This document shows, piece after piece, positions 57,201-64,000 of a stretch of DNA of 64,000 bases. This DNA is from Owenia fusiformis (Eukaryota > Annelida > Polychaeta > Sabellida > Oweniidae): positions 20,692,822 to 20,756,821 of the forward strand of contig CAIIXF020000008.1 in assembly GCA_903813345.2 (NCBI GenBank). Direction: 5' to 3'. The position numbers and the translations under genes were made by a program. Under the pieces are notes generated by a model. It was not told the DNA's origin, searched no databases, and worked only from the letters and a program-made list of their open reading frames with translations. Numbering within the stretch: the stretch's first letter is position 1; every line of letters begins with the position of its first letter.

Positions 57201-57782
57201 ATGAAAATGTATGATTTATTCCGTATTAATGTAAACAAAACCAATTATACGGAATGGGCTTCGTCCCTTGGCCATTATTTTTTCTAATCCCCAAGACTCA
57301 TTGTTTATCCATTACATAATACAGTAGCCTAACAATATTATATAATTGGTATGTACATGTATGTATATTGTGTGTGTAAATGATTTGACTTTTCTTTGCT
57401 AAGATGAGGCATTACGCGCTGCTATGAAAGCAGTGAAGGACCGAGCTTGAAGAATATGTATTGTTCTATCGCCTTTGGTCAATATGACATTTTCCTTGAC
57501 CCTTTTCACTCAGAATTAAATTCATATTTTATCCCATAAAATAATCTCTGCATTGTATATTTTGTGTTTAAATTATCTGACTTTTCTTTCTTCAGATTAG
57601 ACATAGTAAAGGAAATTCTCAGAGTATCAGGGATGTCACCACAATATTTCAATGCGACTGTCACCAAGAGAGCCAGGAAAGGAGAGTTCACTGCAAGTTT
57701 GCATGCTGTGATGAAGACGTGTGTGAGCGATAAGCCTAAATGCCAGGCTAACAGAAAGTGTATATTGCATGCTGGACAATAA
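33250..57782 (+). CDS. Secreted cysteine-rich multi-domain protein, copy D (6 exons, 22.5-kb last intron)
   Basis: Exons 33250-33289, 33429-33584, 33913-34083, 34284-34478, 34934-35090 and 57596-57782 join in frame to 301 residues. The signal peptide matches copy C. There are two exons of the exon 2 class. The first encodes a divergent eight-cysteine module (CENKCNVRWQKC through YECEGLCVKG) with a PPTTTET linker. The second encodes the familiar WCNQGMCERM module with a CC pair in place of the usual single cysteine (GGCCKKND). The nine-cysteine exon and the fourth-class exon (NYT sequon) are intact. The only available terminal exon is 22.5 kb downstream. It is more diverged (MSPQYFNATVTKRARKGEF, extra NAT sequon) but has the right phase, length and acceptor (TTCTTCAG). 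The separation is explained by mobile DNA between 35.2 and 57.0 kb. Alternatively that exon belongs to a further, mostly deleted copy. Confidence 0.65.
34724..34812 (+). pseudogene. Truncated duplicate of the fourth-class exon inside copy D
   Basis: After a good acceptor (AATACAG) the sequence reads as exon 4 (AEEVVMCSLNCYGPDPRKPD) and then breaks off at about 34812 into intron-type sequence (CTGGCTCTCATGTG...). That text matches DNA just upstream of exon 4 in copies A and B. No donor follows. It is the footprint of an unequal duplication about 210 bp long that restored a complete exon 4 at 34934. Confidence 0.8.
37756..38603. mobile_element. Tigger/pogo-like MITE, 848 bp
   Basis: Starts CAGTAGAACCTGTGTAAGTG and ends with the inverse ...AGCAGGTTCTACTG, flanked by TA on each side (37754-37755 and 38604-38605). 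Subterminal regions repeat GTTCCACTT(A/G) several times. This end type is typical of Tigger/pogo relatives in the Tc1/mariner superfamily. There is no transposase, so it is non-autonomous. Confidence 0.85.
39510..39649. mobile_element. Harbinger-like MITE, 140 bp
   Basis: A nearly complete palindrome, TGCCTGGGTCACATTTGCTC through its inverse, with GGCCGGCGCCCGGCCGATTG-type GC-rich stems and an AT-rich centre. It is flanked by the 3-bp duplication TAA (39507-39509 and 39650-39652), as expected for PIF/Harbinger. Confidence 0.8.
39863..41406. mobile_element. Larger Harbinger-like non-autonomous element with nested MITE material
   Basis: Ends TGCCTTGGTCACAT...CGGCGCCCGGCCGATTGAGT and the inverse at 41345-41406 pair over about 60 bp. 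Internal GC-rich CGTACGGCGCCCG and CGATGTCTAAAAATCGG blocks match the fragment at 25855-26110, and a second MITE end begins near 40005. Flanks are TTA and TAA, so the 3-bp duplication is imperfect. A minus-strand frame of 65 codons (40814-40617, starting MPKAKDRGDE) lies in the centre and could be a remnant of an element-encoded protein. Confidence 0.65.
41478..41580 (+). repeat. GGCTCACACAGTGAGCC palindrome followed by a (GTCC)-rich stretch
   Basis: A perfect palindrome, GGCTCACACAGTGAGCC, is followed by CGTCCGTCCGTCCG and repeated GTCCGTCCGT words. This looks like the end of a dispersed repeat family; its other end is not obvious in the window. Confidence 0.6.
42030..44885. mobile_element. 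Fold-back element split by a LINE insertion
   Basis: Left arm about 42030-42385 and right arm about 44515-44885 are inverted, diverged copies. The left has GGTATCGATAAGGAGAAC, GAACCTCATTGGAACAAAAC and AATTTTGGTTGATT; their inverses are on the right. The LINE lies exactly between them, so it appears to have inserted into the centre of this element. Confidence 0.75.
42440..44503 (+). pseudogene. 5'-truncated CR1/Jockey-type LINE, reverse transcriptase broken by frameshifts
   Basis: Translated pieces in three frames give a continuous non-LTR reverse transcriptase. They are a pre-RT segment with TWNIISDILN (from about 42470), RT block 2 FSNYRPISVLPVFSKLLEKL (42950-43010), SKAFDTINHNIL (about 43150), RGVPQGSVLGP (about 43310), the catalytic FADDTN (about 43410), and the thumb with FLGVIVDEHITWKEHI and YNSLIYSHLNYCNLIWGG (43630-43820). 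Breaks occur at a T-run near 43140 and near 43540-43620, and a stop lies at 43196. No endonuclease is left. The 3' end is an AATAAA-containing tail and short A-run at about 44470-44503. It is dead but recent enough to read. Confidence 0.88.
45525..47012. mobile_element. Fold-back element with GTCACCGTACAG motifs
   Basis: Arms of about 490 bp (45525-46010 and about 46540-47012) are inverted, beginning ACACGCCTTACCATCGCGTA. The motif GTCACCGTACAG or its inverse occurs near both outer and inner edges of each arm (for example 45550, 45965, 45985, 46545, 46565, 46935 and 46975). GGT flanks both sides and may be a 3-bp duplication. The centre (46020-46480) shares GGAGTATGAT and TTCAACGATATCT blocks with 49050-49130. 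No transposase is seen. Confidence 0.75.
47013..47165. mobile_element. Short palindromic MITE
   Basis: Ends GGTAATTAACAAAGGAGATG and the exact inverse at 47141-47165 bound a centre of about 100 bp. It directly abuts the fold-back element at 45525-47012. Confidence 0.65.
47166..47689. other. Unassigned intergenic sequence
   Basis: AT-rich DNA within the putative last intron of copy D. No gene, repeat boundary or RNA gene is supported. Confidence 0.5.
48521..51431. other. Unassigned DNA inside the large inverted repeat
   Basis: No supported gene in 2.9 kb. A segment near 49050-49130 is shared with the loop of the fold-back element at 45525-47012. A poly-C tract lies at 49983-49992. Small frames at 50404-50616 on both strands reflect a TATTGCCC / GGGCAATA repeat rather than a protein. 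Confidence 0.5.
51440..55854 (-). mobile_element. hAT-type DNA transposon, 4.4 kb, with 480-bp inverted repeats
   Basis: Terminal sequences TAGGGTGTTCCAGAATACGG and its inverse are flanked by a perfect 8-bp duplication ACTAGTAT (51432-51439 and 55855-55862), which is diagnostic of hAT-like transposition. The inverted repeats are unusually long for hAT, about 480 bp (51440-51920 and 55375-55854), and include a homopolymer C/G tract. The interior carries a spliced minus-strand transposase gene. High arm identity and a perfect duplication suggest recent activity. Confidence 0.92.
52049..55179 (-). pseudogene. hAT-like transposase, six exons, one in-frame stop
   Basis: Exons on the minus strand: 55179-54619, 54484-54354, 54195-53468, 53292-53046, 52961-52679 and 52570-52049. 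All have GT-AG introns and consistent phases, giving 824 codons. A single TAG at 54943-54945 (codon 79) interrupts exon 1, and the frame is open on both sides. Visible motifs include HWDGK (first Asp candidate), GMSWDTTSSNTG followed by WLACRHHIGEL (the second Asp and the CxxH signature shared by hAT and relatives), and NDAAERSVKDI near the C-terminus (Glu candidate). No BED zinc finger is obvious at the N-terminus. The 8-bp duplication around the element supports hAT, but the core is divergent. The exon 4/5 junction was chosen for phase; a nearby alternative donor at 53056 would break frame. It is probably inactive unless the stop is read through or an assembly error. Confidence 0.85.
55863..57595. 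other. End of the large repeat and distal part of copy D's last intron
   Basis: Apart from the inverted-repeat segment to about 56850, I see no gene. GATGAGGCATTACGCGC near 57403 and surrounding AT-rich DNA are unremarkable. A clean acceptor (CTTTTCTTTCTTCAG) at 57581-57595 precedes the terminal exon. Confidence 0.5.
57596..57782 (+). CDS. Terminal exon of the cysteine-rich family, assigned to copy D
   Basis: 187 bp, phase 2 at its start, same length as exon 5 in the other copies. It keeps three cysteines (KTCVSDKPKCQANRKC) and the ARKGEFTASL core but has changed the N-terminal half (VKEILRVSGMSPQYFNATVT). It is open to the stop at 57780-57782. No fourth-class exon lies within 22 kb upstream except that of copy D, which is in matching phase. 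Confidence 0.75.
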
Positions 57783-58851
57783 CATAAAACAACATTCAGA
57801 ACATTCAGTTATCGCAATGATGATCCTTAGTCACTTTATGAGTGTTTACCGACGATTTAAATCACGCGTGTAAATGTACATTTATTTGAAAAAATTAGAA
57901 ATAGATTGAAGTCATTGAAATTGTATTTGATAATTAAAATGGTTGTTGCATGAAATAATTCAGGGTGATTGAATCAATAGCCTACAACTAGTGTACCCTT
58001 TGCATTCGTTCGACTTCGCTTCTTAAAAGAGAGCTTCGTCTTCAGAAGTTTATAACTAGACTCCGCGCGCAGGGTACAACTAGTAGACAACGGAGTATCG
58101 AGTTAAAAATAATGGCTGCCAATCATCCTTGGATTTGGATTAAGAATCACACGGCGCTATTTGCATTTCCTTCTTCTAAATACTTACCCATCTGAAAACA
58201 TTCTTTATGTGTCAATATCTAGAAGGTCACCTCAAATAGAAATATCTGCAATGACATTTTCAAAATTAGCAAGTTAAAGGTACACGTCTAAAACAATAAA
58301 CATATTACTGCAGGCTACTGTTATTCAAATGTTATAACAGCACACAAATGGGAATGAATACGTTGCTTTATACCACCAATCCATGGATACATTGTTTTTA
58401 CCCATTCCAATAGTTAGATTTTGCTTTTCTAAAAGAGAGCTTCATCCACATATAACCACGCTCTGACACCCAGGATAGACTGTACATACCCTTTCCAATA
58501 ATGCAACTAGACTCTGACGATCAGAATCGCATTGTGAATCGTAAGAGTGTCGATACAGTTCACACGGCATGGAATTTGACATCAGGGTCACATGTTATCA
58601 TATTGCAATACTTCAGGTTGATATCAAATTAAAATACACACGATACATACAAACAATGACTTAGCATGATGACTAACCGTTCAAAAATGCAGTCTTGTGG
58701 TCTCCAGATAGTTCTGAAGTTCCGTTTAGCGCTGATTTAACAAAGGAGCATGGTTTACACCCATGACATATGGATGATGGTCATCGGGCACCGATGAGGT
58801 AAGGAAACCATGTGTTGTTCATTTAATTGGTCTTACAATGCATTCTTCTTG
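57783..58851. other. Intergenic DNA after the cluster
   Basis: No gene supported. Two degenerate copies of a CTTCTTAAAAGAGAGCTTC-like block (about 58018 and 58430) show dispersed repeat material. Confidence 0.5.
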
Positions 58852-59882
58852 TTGCCTCAGTAACATTTAATCTATACACCCTATGCAGACAGAGCCTGTG
58901 GGAAATATTGGGTGCGGCGCAAATGAGCGGAGGGTGCGGAGCTAACGGTCATTTTTGAATTTAAAATTGGGATATTTCTGAAACTAAGCCGTTTTGGGAC
59001 TTCAAATATACCAAGATATGTGTATTTGACACCAAATATCAATAAAATTGTGAAAATAGTAGTGCAATTCATTTTATAGCGACGCAGTATGCCTTAAACA
59101 TTTCCCAGACCTATATATTTTGAGACTATCCTTTAATACTGCGTCCCCAGCATTCATAAAAAATGGTGTTCAAGATACACTACCCATGCAAATTATTTTT
59201 GCATCTTGGAAGCCAGGCAGTATCTGTGTGATTTTATAAAAATTCGGAAATGTTCTTCAGATATGAGCCCCCTCTAAATATTGGGTGCGGAGGTACGTTT
59301 ATGGAGCTCCTCCGCACCAAATATTTAGTGGGGGCTCATATCTGAAAAACATTTCCGAATTTTTATAAAATCACACAGATACTGCCTGGCTTCCAAGATG
59401 CAAAAATAATTTGCATGGGTAGTGTATCTTGAACACCATTTTTTATGAATGCTGGGGACGCAGTATTAAAGGATAGTCTCAAAATATATAGGTCTGGGAA
59501 AGGTTTAAGGCACACTGCGTCGCTGTAGAATGAATTGCGCTATTATTTTCACAATTGTATTGATATTTGGTGTCAAATACACATATCTTGGTATATTTGA
59601 AGTCCCAAAACGGCTTAGTTTCAGAAATATCCCAAATTTAAATTCAAAAATGACCGTTAGCTCCGCACCCTCCGCTCATTTGCTCCGCACCCAATATTTT
59701 CCACAGGCTCTGTCTGCATAGGGTGCTATAGCAGCCGTTCGGTGGCCGTAGCTTCCCGAAATCGAGATAAATATGCAGCATAAAGTATAGGGATAAGCAA
59801 CTACGATTTAGATTTTCTATATCGATTTTGTGAAGTTACGGCCACCGTAGGGCCGCCATTGAGCAAATGTGACTGAGCCTTA
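58852..59882. mobile_element. Harbinger-like MITE carrying a nested fold-back element
   Basis: TTGCCTCAGTAACATTT at 58852 and AAATGTGACTGAGCCTTAG at 59864-59882 look like inverted ends of the same kind as the MITE at 39510. Inside, GGTGGCCGTAGCTT and AAGTTACGGCCACC (59742-59852) form a stem. The 849-bp fold-back element at 58877 splits its left arm. Confidence 0.5.
58877..59725. mobile_element. 849-bp nearly perfect fold-back element with 5-bp TSD
   Basis: Arms of about 400 bp are almost exact inverses (ends CACCCTATGCAGACAGAGCC and the inverse), folding around a centre near 59280-59320 (GGTGCGGAGG...CCTCCGCACC). It is flanked by CTATA on both sides (58872-58876 and 59726-59730). Each arm contains a 63-codon frame of the same sense relative to the arm, a shadow of the palindrome. 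There is no transposase. Superfamily uncertain; CAC ends with a 5-bp duplication would fit Transib-like elements, but the ends do not match that consensus fully. Confidence 0.85.
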
Positions 59883-61095
59883 GGACTAGAGTTTATGTTA
59901 GTTTTGGGCTATTGTTGTTGATATGCATTCTCAAATTCACGTGTAGGCAATAGTATTGGTTTGATCCATCATGGTTAAAAATCATATATTGCCCACTGGC
60001 CACCATATCGCCTTCCTCAGCAAAGGGTCAAAATCATATACTAGTATCATGTTGGTTCGAGGAATTTCCGAAGACAATTTAGAGACTACAATGAAGTCAC
60101 CGTTTGGGTCAAATGCCGGAATGCTTGGGGCCTCGGGGTTTCAGAATTCTTTTGATAATGTCCGGCTGTTTCTCCGGGATTTGTGGTTCTCTTTTAATGA
60201 CAGATACCTTTAAAGAGAGATATAATTACGTAACTCAATAAATATAATTCATTGAGCAATAGAAAGTATGACTTAAAATGTGCCTTGCCCACTTACTCTA
60301 TTCTGGACAAGAAGAGAGAAAGTGGACGTAGCACTTGTTAAAGGGCAAACTAAAGACATTTTTGCATTTCCGAACTTAATCTAGTATCTATGTTTTCTGG
60401 ATGGAGAAATCTCATCGATGGTCTATCTGGATAATTCAGCATGCAATTTATGATCCATTATTTCTTTTTAGGTTCCCCATTTTGGTAAAACAAAGTAGGC
60501 TATTCTACTAAATGCAGTAATTGCCGATTATGAAATTGACCTGGGCGGATGAAGACGTAGAAAAGGTATATTGAAATAAGGATTTGATTTACTGAAACTG
60601 TTTATTGCATTCATTTCTCCTAGGAAAAAAGGATAAATGGAATTTAAATCAATAAACTACAGAACATTAATTTTTACAGGTATAATCTGTTATAGAAAGA
60701 TTGGTGTAAAAGTGCTACTAAATACATTTTTTCGTATAACTTGATTTATTTATCAATGCTTTTTAGCAATTTGCATCGTATATAAGCAAACCAACATTAG
60801 TAAATTAATACAGTGTCAATATACTATTAATACAAAAAGTAATGATTTTCTTGGCAAGGGGTCCCTCTTTCCAAGCTGTAGTCATAATACTGATAGTGTG
60901 ATACGTTTTCACAAGTACACTTAGTACAAGTCACACTGTTATCGTCTGGGATTTTCCATTAAGGTATAAAATTGGCCTCATAGATCAAGGAGATACAAAA
61001 TGAAATCACAAAAATCAGCATGGATATATCCTGTCTACATCACATAATAATGATCGTAAAAGTGATAGACACAAAATAACTCATAGTCAATGTTC
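59883..61095. other. Intergenic DNA before the minus-strand gene
   Basis: An 80-codon plus-strand frame at 59971-60213 (MVKNHILPTGHHIAFLSKGS start) has mixed composition but no recognised motif, and I do not call it a gene. TTTATT at about 60747 (AATAAA on the minus strand) is a possible polyadenylation signal for the gene ending at 61096. Confidence 0.5.
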
Positions 61096-62709
61096 TTAAA
61101 AAACTGATGTAAATTGTTCTTTTAGATCTTGTGCTTTCCGTCTACGGATCATTTCATTCATATCTGACCTTCCCTTCTCGCCCATTACTTTCAGGGCCAT
61201 ATCACGTGCCGTTGTCATCTGGATTGTTGTTAGTGTCGTCAGCCATTGCTCTACTTCTGCTCGGTACTTTTCTACTCTTGAACTATATTCCTGATTCACT
61301 GTACTTGGAATATCAACGTTGATCCTGTTGTCTTTTAGTTTTACGGTTGCCCCGCTGGCTGACTTTGTCTTCGCCTCTGCCTCCGCTTTACGCCGTCTGA
61401 ATGTTTCTGGATTGAGCATTCGGGACATGAGCGTTACTTCATACGCTGCTTGAACAATAAGGGATTCGGTTGGAATGTCTGTTTGGTAAGTTTCAACTGT
61501 CGTACCACTGTTATTTCTTCCACTGAGCTTATGTTTTGTTCTCCAATAATCCATTGGACATCGTTTGACCTCAAGCAGATATTTGAGTAATACTGTAAAA
61601 TCCACATCTCGGGTTTTACCTGTTTTTAATCTTTGGGCTGCCTGGGTCTTTTTCACAATATCAGCTATAACGAGTTCTAGCTCTTTATTACTTTCTCGTG
61701 TAACATCCGTAGCCTTTGAATCTGCAGTTGAATTAGTGTTCGATTCATTCACGCTACTGGCGTTAGCAATTGCATCGTCTTTATCAGTAGTGATACACTG
61801 TGGCTTTTCCTCTTCAGTTGTTTCTTTTGTTTCAACAGGAGTTATATCGGTTTGCTCTGACATCAATGTTTGAATGTTATTGTCATCTGCTTTGTTGGCT
61901 TCGTTTTCAATTCGACTAGAAATAAGATCATGTTCACTCGATGCCCTTGACACAGCAATGCTATCTGAATTGTTGTCACCCTTATCGGATGATTTGTTGT
62001 GTTTCCAATCTTTGGCATGTGTTTCATTAATTGTCTTTATCATATTATTAGCTCCAGAGACTTCGTTTGTGTGTTGATCAGGGGTATTTGTATCAGGGGT
62101 GTTTGTAGACTGGAGAGACAGTTTGTTTATGGCCTCGTCACTAACAATGTTTTCATTAACTTCAGATTGAGTTTCACTTGCTTTGGCAATTTTAAGTTGT
62201 TTTGATTTTTTCCTTCTTCTCTTCTTTGTTTTTTTCTTTGTCTTTACCTCCGTTTTCTTTTGGGCATCCTGTTCTATTTTCTTTGGATCGATGCCTGCCC
62301 TTTTCAATGTCAAATCATGGCAATTGTAGAAACTTCGTCTCGGTAAAGCAGTCTCAACTTCTCGTTTTGTCAATGCGACATCTTGGATATTCCAAAGCTT
62401 TTCAGTTCGTTTGTTGTCATGTCCATATAGTGTTGGCGAGTTACAATATGTATCGTTACCCCCACATACGCTCCAAGATCGGTTCCGAAAGTCTAGTTGC
62501 GACACATCCTTTACGTCACGGTTAACTTTTACTGGTTTAAATTTTCCATAAAACAAATGTTTATTTTTAACAGGTGATTTTGACCTCATTGGCGGTGCTG
62601 ATTTTATTTTTCTCTCTGGTTTGGGCGGCATTGGGCTGTGTGTCAACTTGTTCGGCTCTTCCACTGCGCGGGGCACCCTCACCATGAATATGTTATTGTC
62701 CTTTGGCAT
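61096..62709 (-). CDS. Unrecognised lysine-rich protein, 537 residues, intronless
   Basis: A single uninterrupted frame from ATG at 62709 to a stop at 61096, far longer than chance in AT-rich DNA. The N-terminal 60 residues are basic and proline-rich (MPPKPERKIKSAPPMRSKSP). A segment at about 70-130 has well-mixed, conserved-looking composition (LDFRNRSWSVCGG, PRRSFYNCHDLTLKRAG). Residues about 145-170 are a strongly basic run (KKKTKKRRRKKSK), a possible nuclear-localisation or nucleic-acid-binding region. Residues about 175-345 are Ser/Thr/Asn/Asp-rich and likely disordered. The last 190 residues look folded and partly helical (LLKYLLEVKRCPMDYW, RMLNPETFRRRKAEAEAK). No signal peptide or membrane segment. 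I do not recognise a domain. A cytoplasmic, nuclear or cytoskeletal role is possible, and further introns outside this frame cannot be excluded. Confidence 0.75.
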   Translation of the reverse strand: MPKDNNIFMVRVPRAVEEPNKLTHSPMPPKPERKIKSAPPMRSKSPVKNKHLFYGKFKPVKVNRDVKDVSQLDFRNRSWSVCGGNDTYCNSPTLYGHDNKRTEKLWNIQDVALTKREVETALPRRSFYNCHDLTLKRAGIDPKKIEQDAQKKTEVKTKKKTKKRRRKKSKQLKIAKASETQSEVNENIVSDEAINKLSLQSTNTPDTNTPDQHTNEVSGANNMIKTINETHAKDWKHNKSSDKGDNNSDSIAVSRASSEHDLISSRIENEANKADDNNIQTLMSEQTDITPVETKETTEEEKPQCITTDKDDAIANASSVNESNTNSTADSKATDVTRESNKELELVIADIVKKTQAAQRLKTGKTRDVDFTVLLKYLLEVKRCPMDYWRTKHKLSGRNNSGTTVETYQTDIPTESLIVQAAYEVTLMSRMLNPETFRRRKAEAEAKTKSASGATVKLKDNRINVDIPSTVNQEYSSRVEKYRAEVEQWLTTLTTIQMTTARDMALKVMGEKGRSDMNEMIRRRKAQDLKEQFTSVF

Positions 62710-64000
62710 AATTTCGTTTTCAATTTATGCTATCACGGTGAAGTGGTTTCTAAGCAGTGTTTCGATTTATTCAATCGTGGAGTCTGCAAAATACGAAAGT
62801 CTGGTTTAGAATGACATATGAACTGAAACCACTAATTGGTTTTCTTGAACTGGAACAGATTTGACATTCCATCATACTTGTGTCCACGTATCCGTTAGGC
62901 TGTCAATACACTGATATAGTAGAATCTTAAGAAATGGTAACGCTATTTTAGACGGTAATAATGACGAAATTAACTAAATACTTTTTAACCCTTAATAGAG
63001 TTAAAACGATCTTAATATATGTGAGAACAACGAAAAAACAACAACATATCTGAACTGTTACAGGTGATTTCCTATTAAAATTAGACTTGTTTACCTTCAA
63101 ATCAATACTCCATTATCGAATACAATAATCAAAATTAATTAAACTCTCACCTTTGCCTCCTCTTAAGTTCTAGATGTCCACAATATTTGAGTAAAAGATC
63201 ATATTCGGGCAAATATTTCCCAACTTTTGATTAGTTTACATTGGTTTCGATGGAAGTCCTGATGTTGAATGATGAGGTATTTTGGATTTACGTGTGTACT
63301 GTTCAACAAGCCCGATAATCTTATAGGATAAGCCACCACAAAGCGATTAAACACAAAAAATCTTACACAACACACAATACAATCAATCTTGAGTGAGTAG
63401 GCCTAAAGCTGATTTTCTCCACTGACTTAACGTTATTGATTATGGAAATGATTCAAAGATGGAAGCTATGGAGGTAACACAAAGCGCGACAGACTTTCTT
63501 CAGTATAAGAAACAGTTGCAAGTGTTCTTCGCGCCATTGAAATTAACGATCGCCATATTGCACATATCAAACAAACCATTAGAAAAACAATAAAATGTGA
63601 ATCGCTAAAAATGAATGTAAATGAAGGATATTATATCTAAAAGTAGGGGTTGATCAAAGGTGGCTATTATGAGATTATCCGGATAATCGCCATAATGACT
63701 ATGGATATAATTACAGTGCTCTATTATTGTAAACCCCACTATAAATATTGACAATAATCTGTCTGCAACCTCAACAATTTTAAATAGAAATTTATGTAAT
63801 TTTTCAACAATAATCTAAAGTCATTTTGCACTTATTTATAGAAGATATTAAGTTTCATTATAAACGATTGATCATTTCTAAGTCAAAGTCATTCCCTTTC
63901 TGTTAGCGTCATGGTGAAGGTCATTAAGAAACAACTGAACTTGAAACACGTAGGCTAATAGTCCCTGCTAGTCTTGCTTAAAAGACCCTGTACTCCCCCC
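62710..64000. other. Upstream DNA of the minus-strand gene
   Basis: No convincing exon, TATA box or repeat is seen. The sequence is AT-rich and apparently single-copy within the window. The promoter of the minus-strand gene should lie near its left end. Confidence 0.5.

Noticed and set aside
58881-59721. Two 63-codon frames with nearly the same protein on opposite strands
   Set aside because: They are the same arm of the 849-bp palindrome read twice, not conserved genes.
59971-60213. 80-codon frame beginning MVKNHILPTGHH
   Set aside because: No recognised motif, paralogue or promoter; left unannotated.

Overview
This is animal DNA. Genes are split by GT-AG introns, coding density is low, the base composition is AT-rich, and most of the window is transposable elements of several classes. 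The mix (a chromodomain Ty3/gypsy element, a CR1/Jockey-type LINE, a hAT element and many fold-back MITEs) fits a marine invertebrate. I cannot assign a phylum from the sequence alone.

The first 58 kb hold a plus-strand cluster of tandem paralogues encoding secreted, cysteine-rich, multi-domain proteins that I do not recognise as a named family. The layout is a signal-peptide exon, one or two cysteine-rich exons, a second conserved cysteine-rich exon, and two exons for a C-terminal six-cysteine domain. Copy A (3031-17486) has an 11.8-kb retrotransposon with matching LTRs in intron 2. Copy B (23818-24730) is a duplicate of only the last two exons. Copy C (28758-30593) is compact and complete. 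Copy D (33250-57782) has an extra cysteine-rich exon, a truncated duplicate of its fourth-class exon, and an apparent last intron of 22.5 kb filled with mobile DNA. A, C and D share a proximal promoter (CCACATATCATGTT motif, then TATAAAA) and the same splice phases. All introns are phase 1 except the last, which is phase 2.

Between A and B lies a small three-exon gene (18957-20154) encoding a predicted secreted 71-residue peptide with a beta-defensin-like cysteine pattern. Its exons are too short to stand out as ORFs. The locus may therefore be a cluster of secreted defence or mucosal proteins; this is an inference.

Mobile DNA, left to right: a fold-back MITE (2002-2530); the gypsy element (4014-15847, 4-bp TSD, gag-pol in one ORF); a 1.4-kb tandem repeat with GAGTAAGTA-type minisatellites (20625-23430) ending in a four-unit hairpin array; a Tc1/mariner-like MITE (31266-32140); a nested complex at 35.3-41.4 kb including a Tigger-like MITE and Harbinger-like MITEs; a 5'-truncated LINE inserted in a fold-back element (42.0-44.9 kb); a fold-back element with repeated GTCACCGTACAG motifs (45525-47012); and a 4.4-kb hAT element (51440-55854) with an 8-bp TSD and a six-exon transposase gene broken by one in-frame stop. 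A larger inverted repeat surrounds that hAT element. A nearly perfect 849-bp fold-back element with a 5-bp TSD sits at 58877-59725.

The right end carries one unrelated, apparently intronless minus-strand gene (61096-62709) for a 537-residue lysine-rich protein that I do not recognise.
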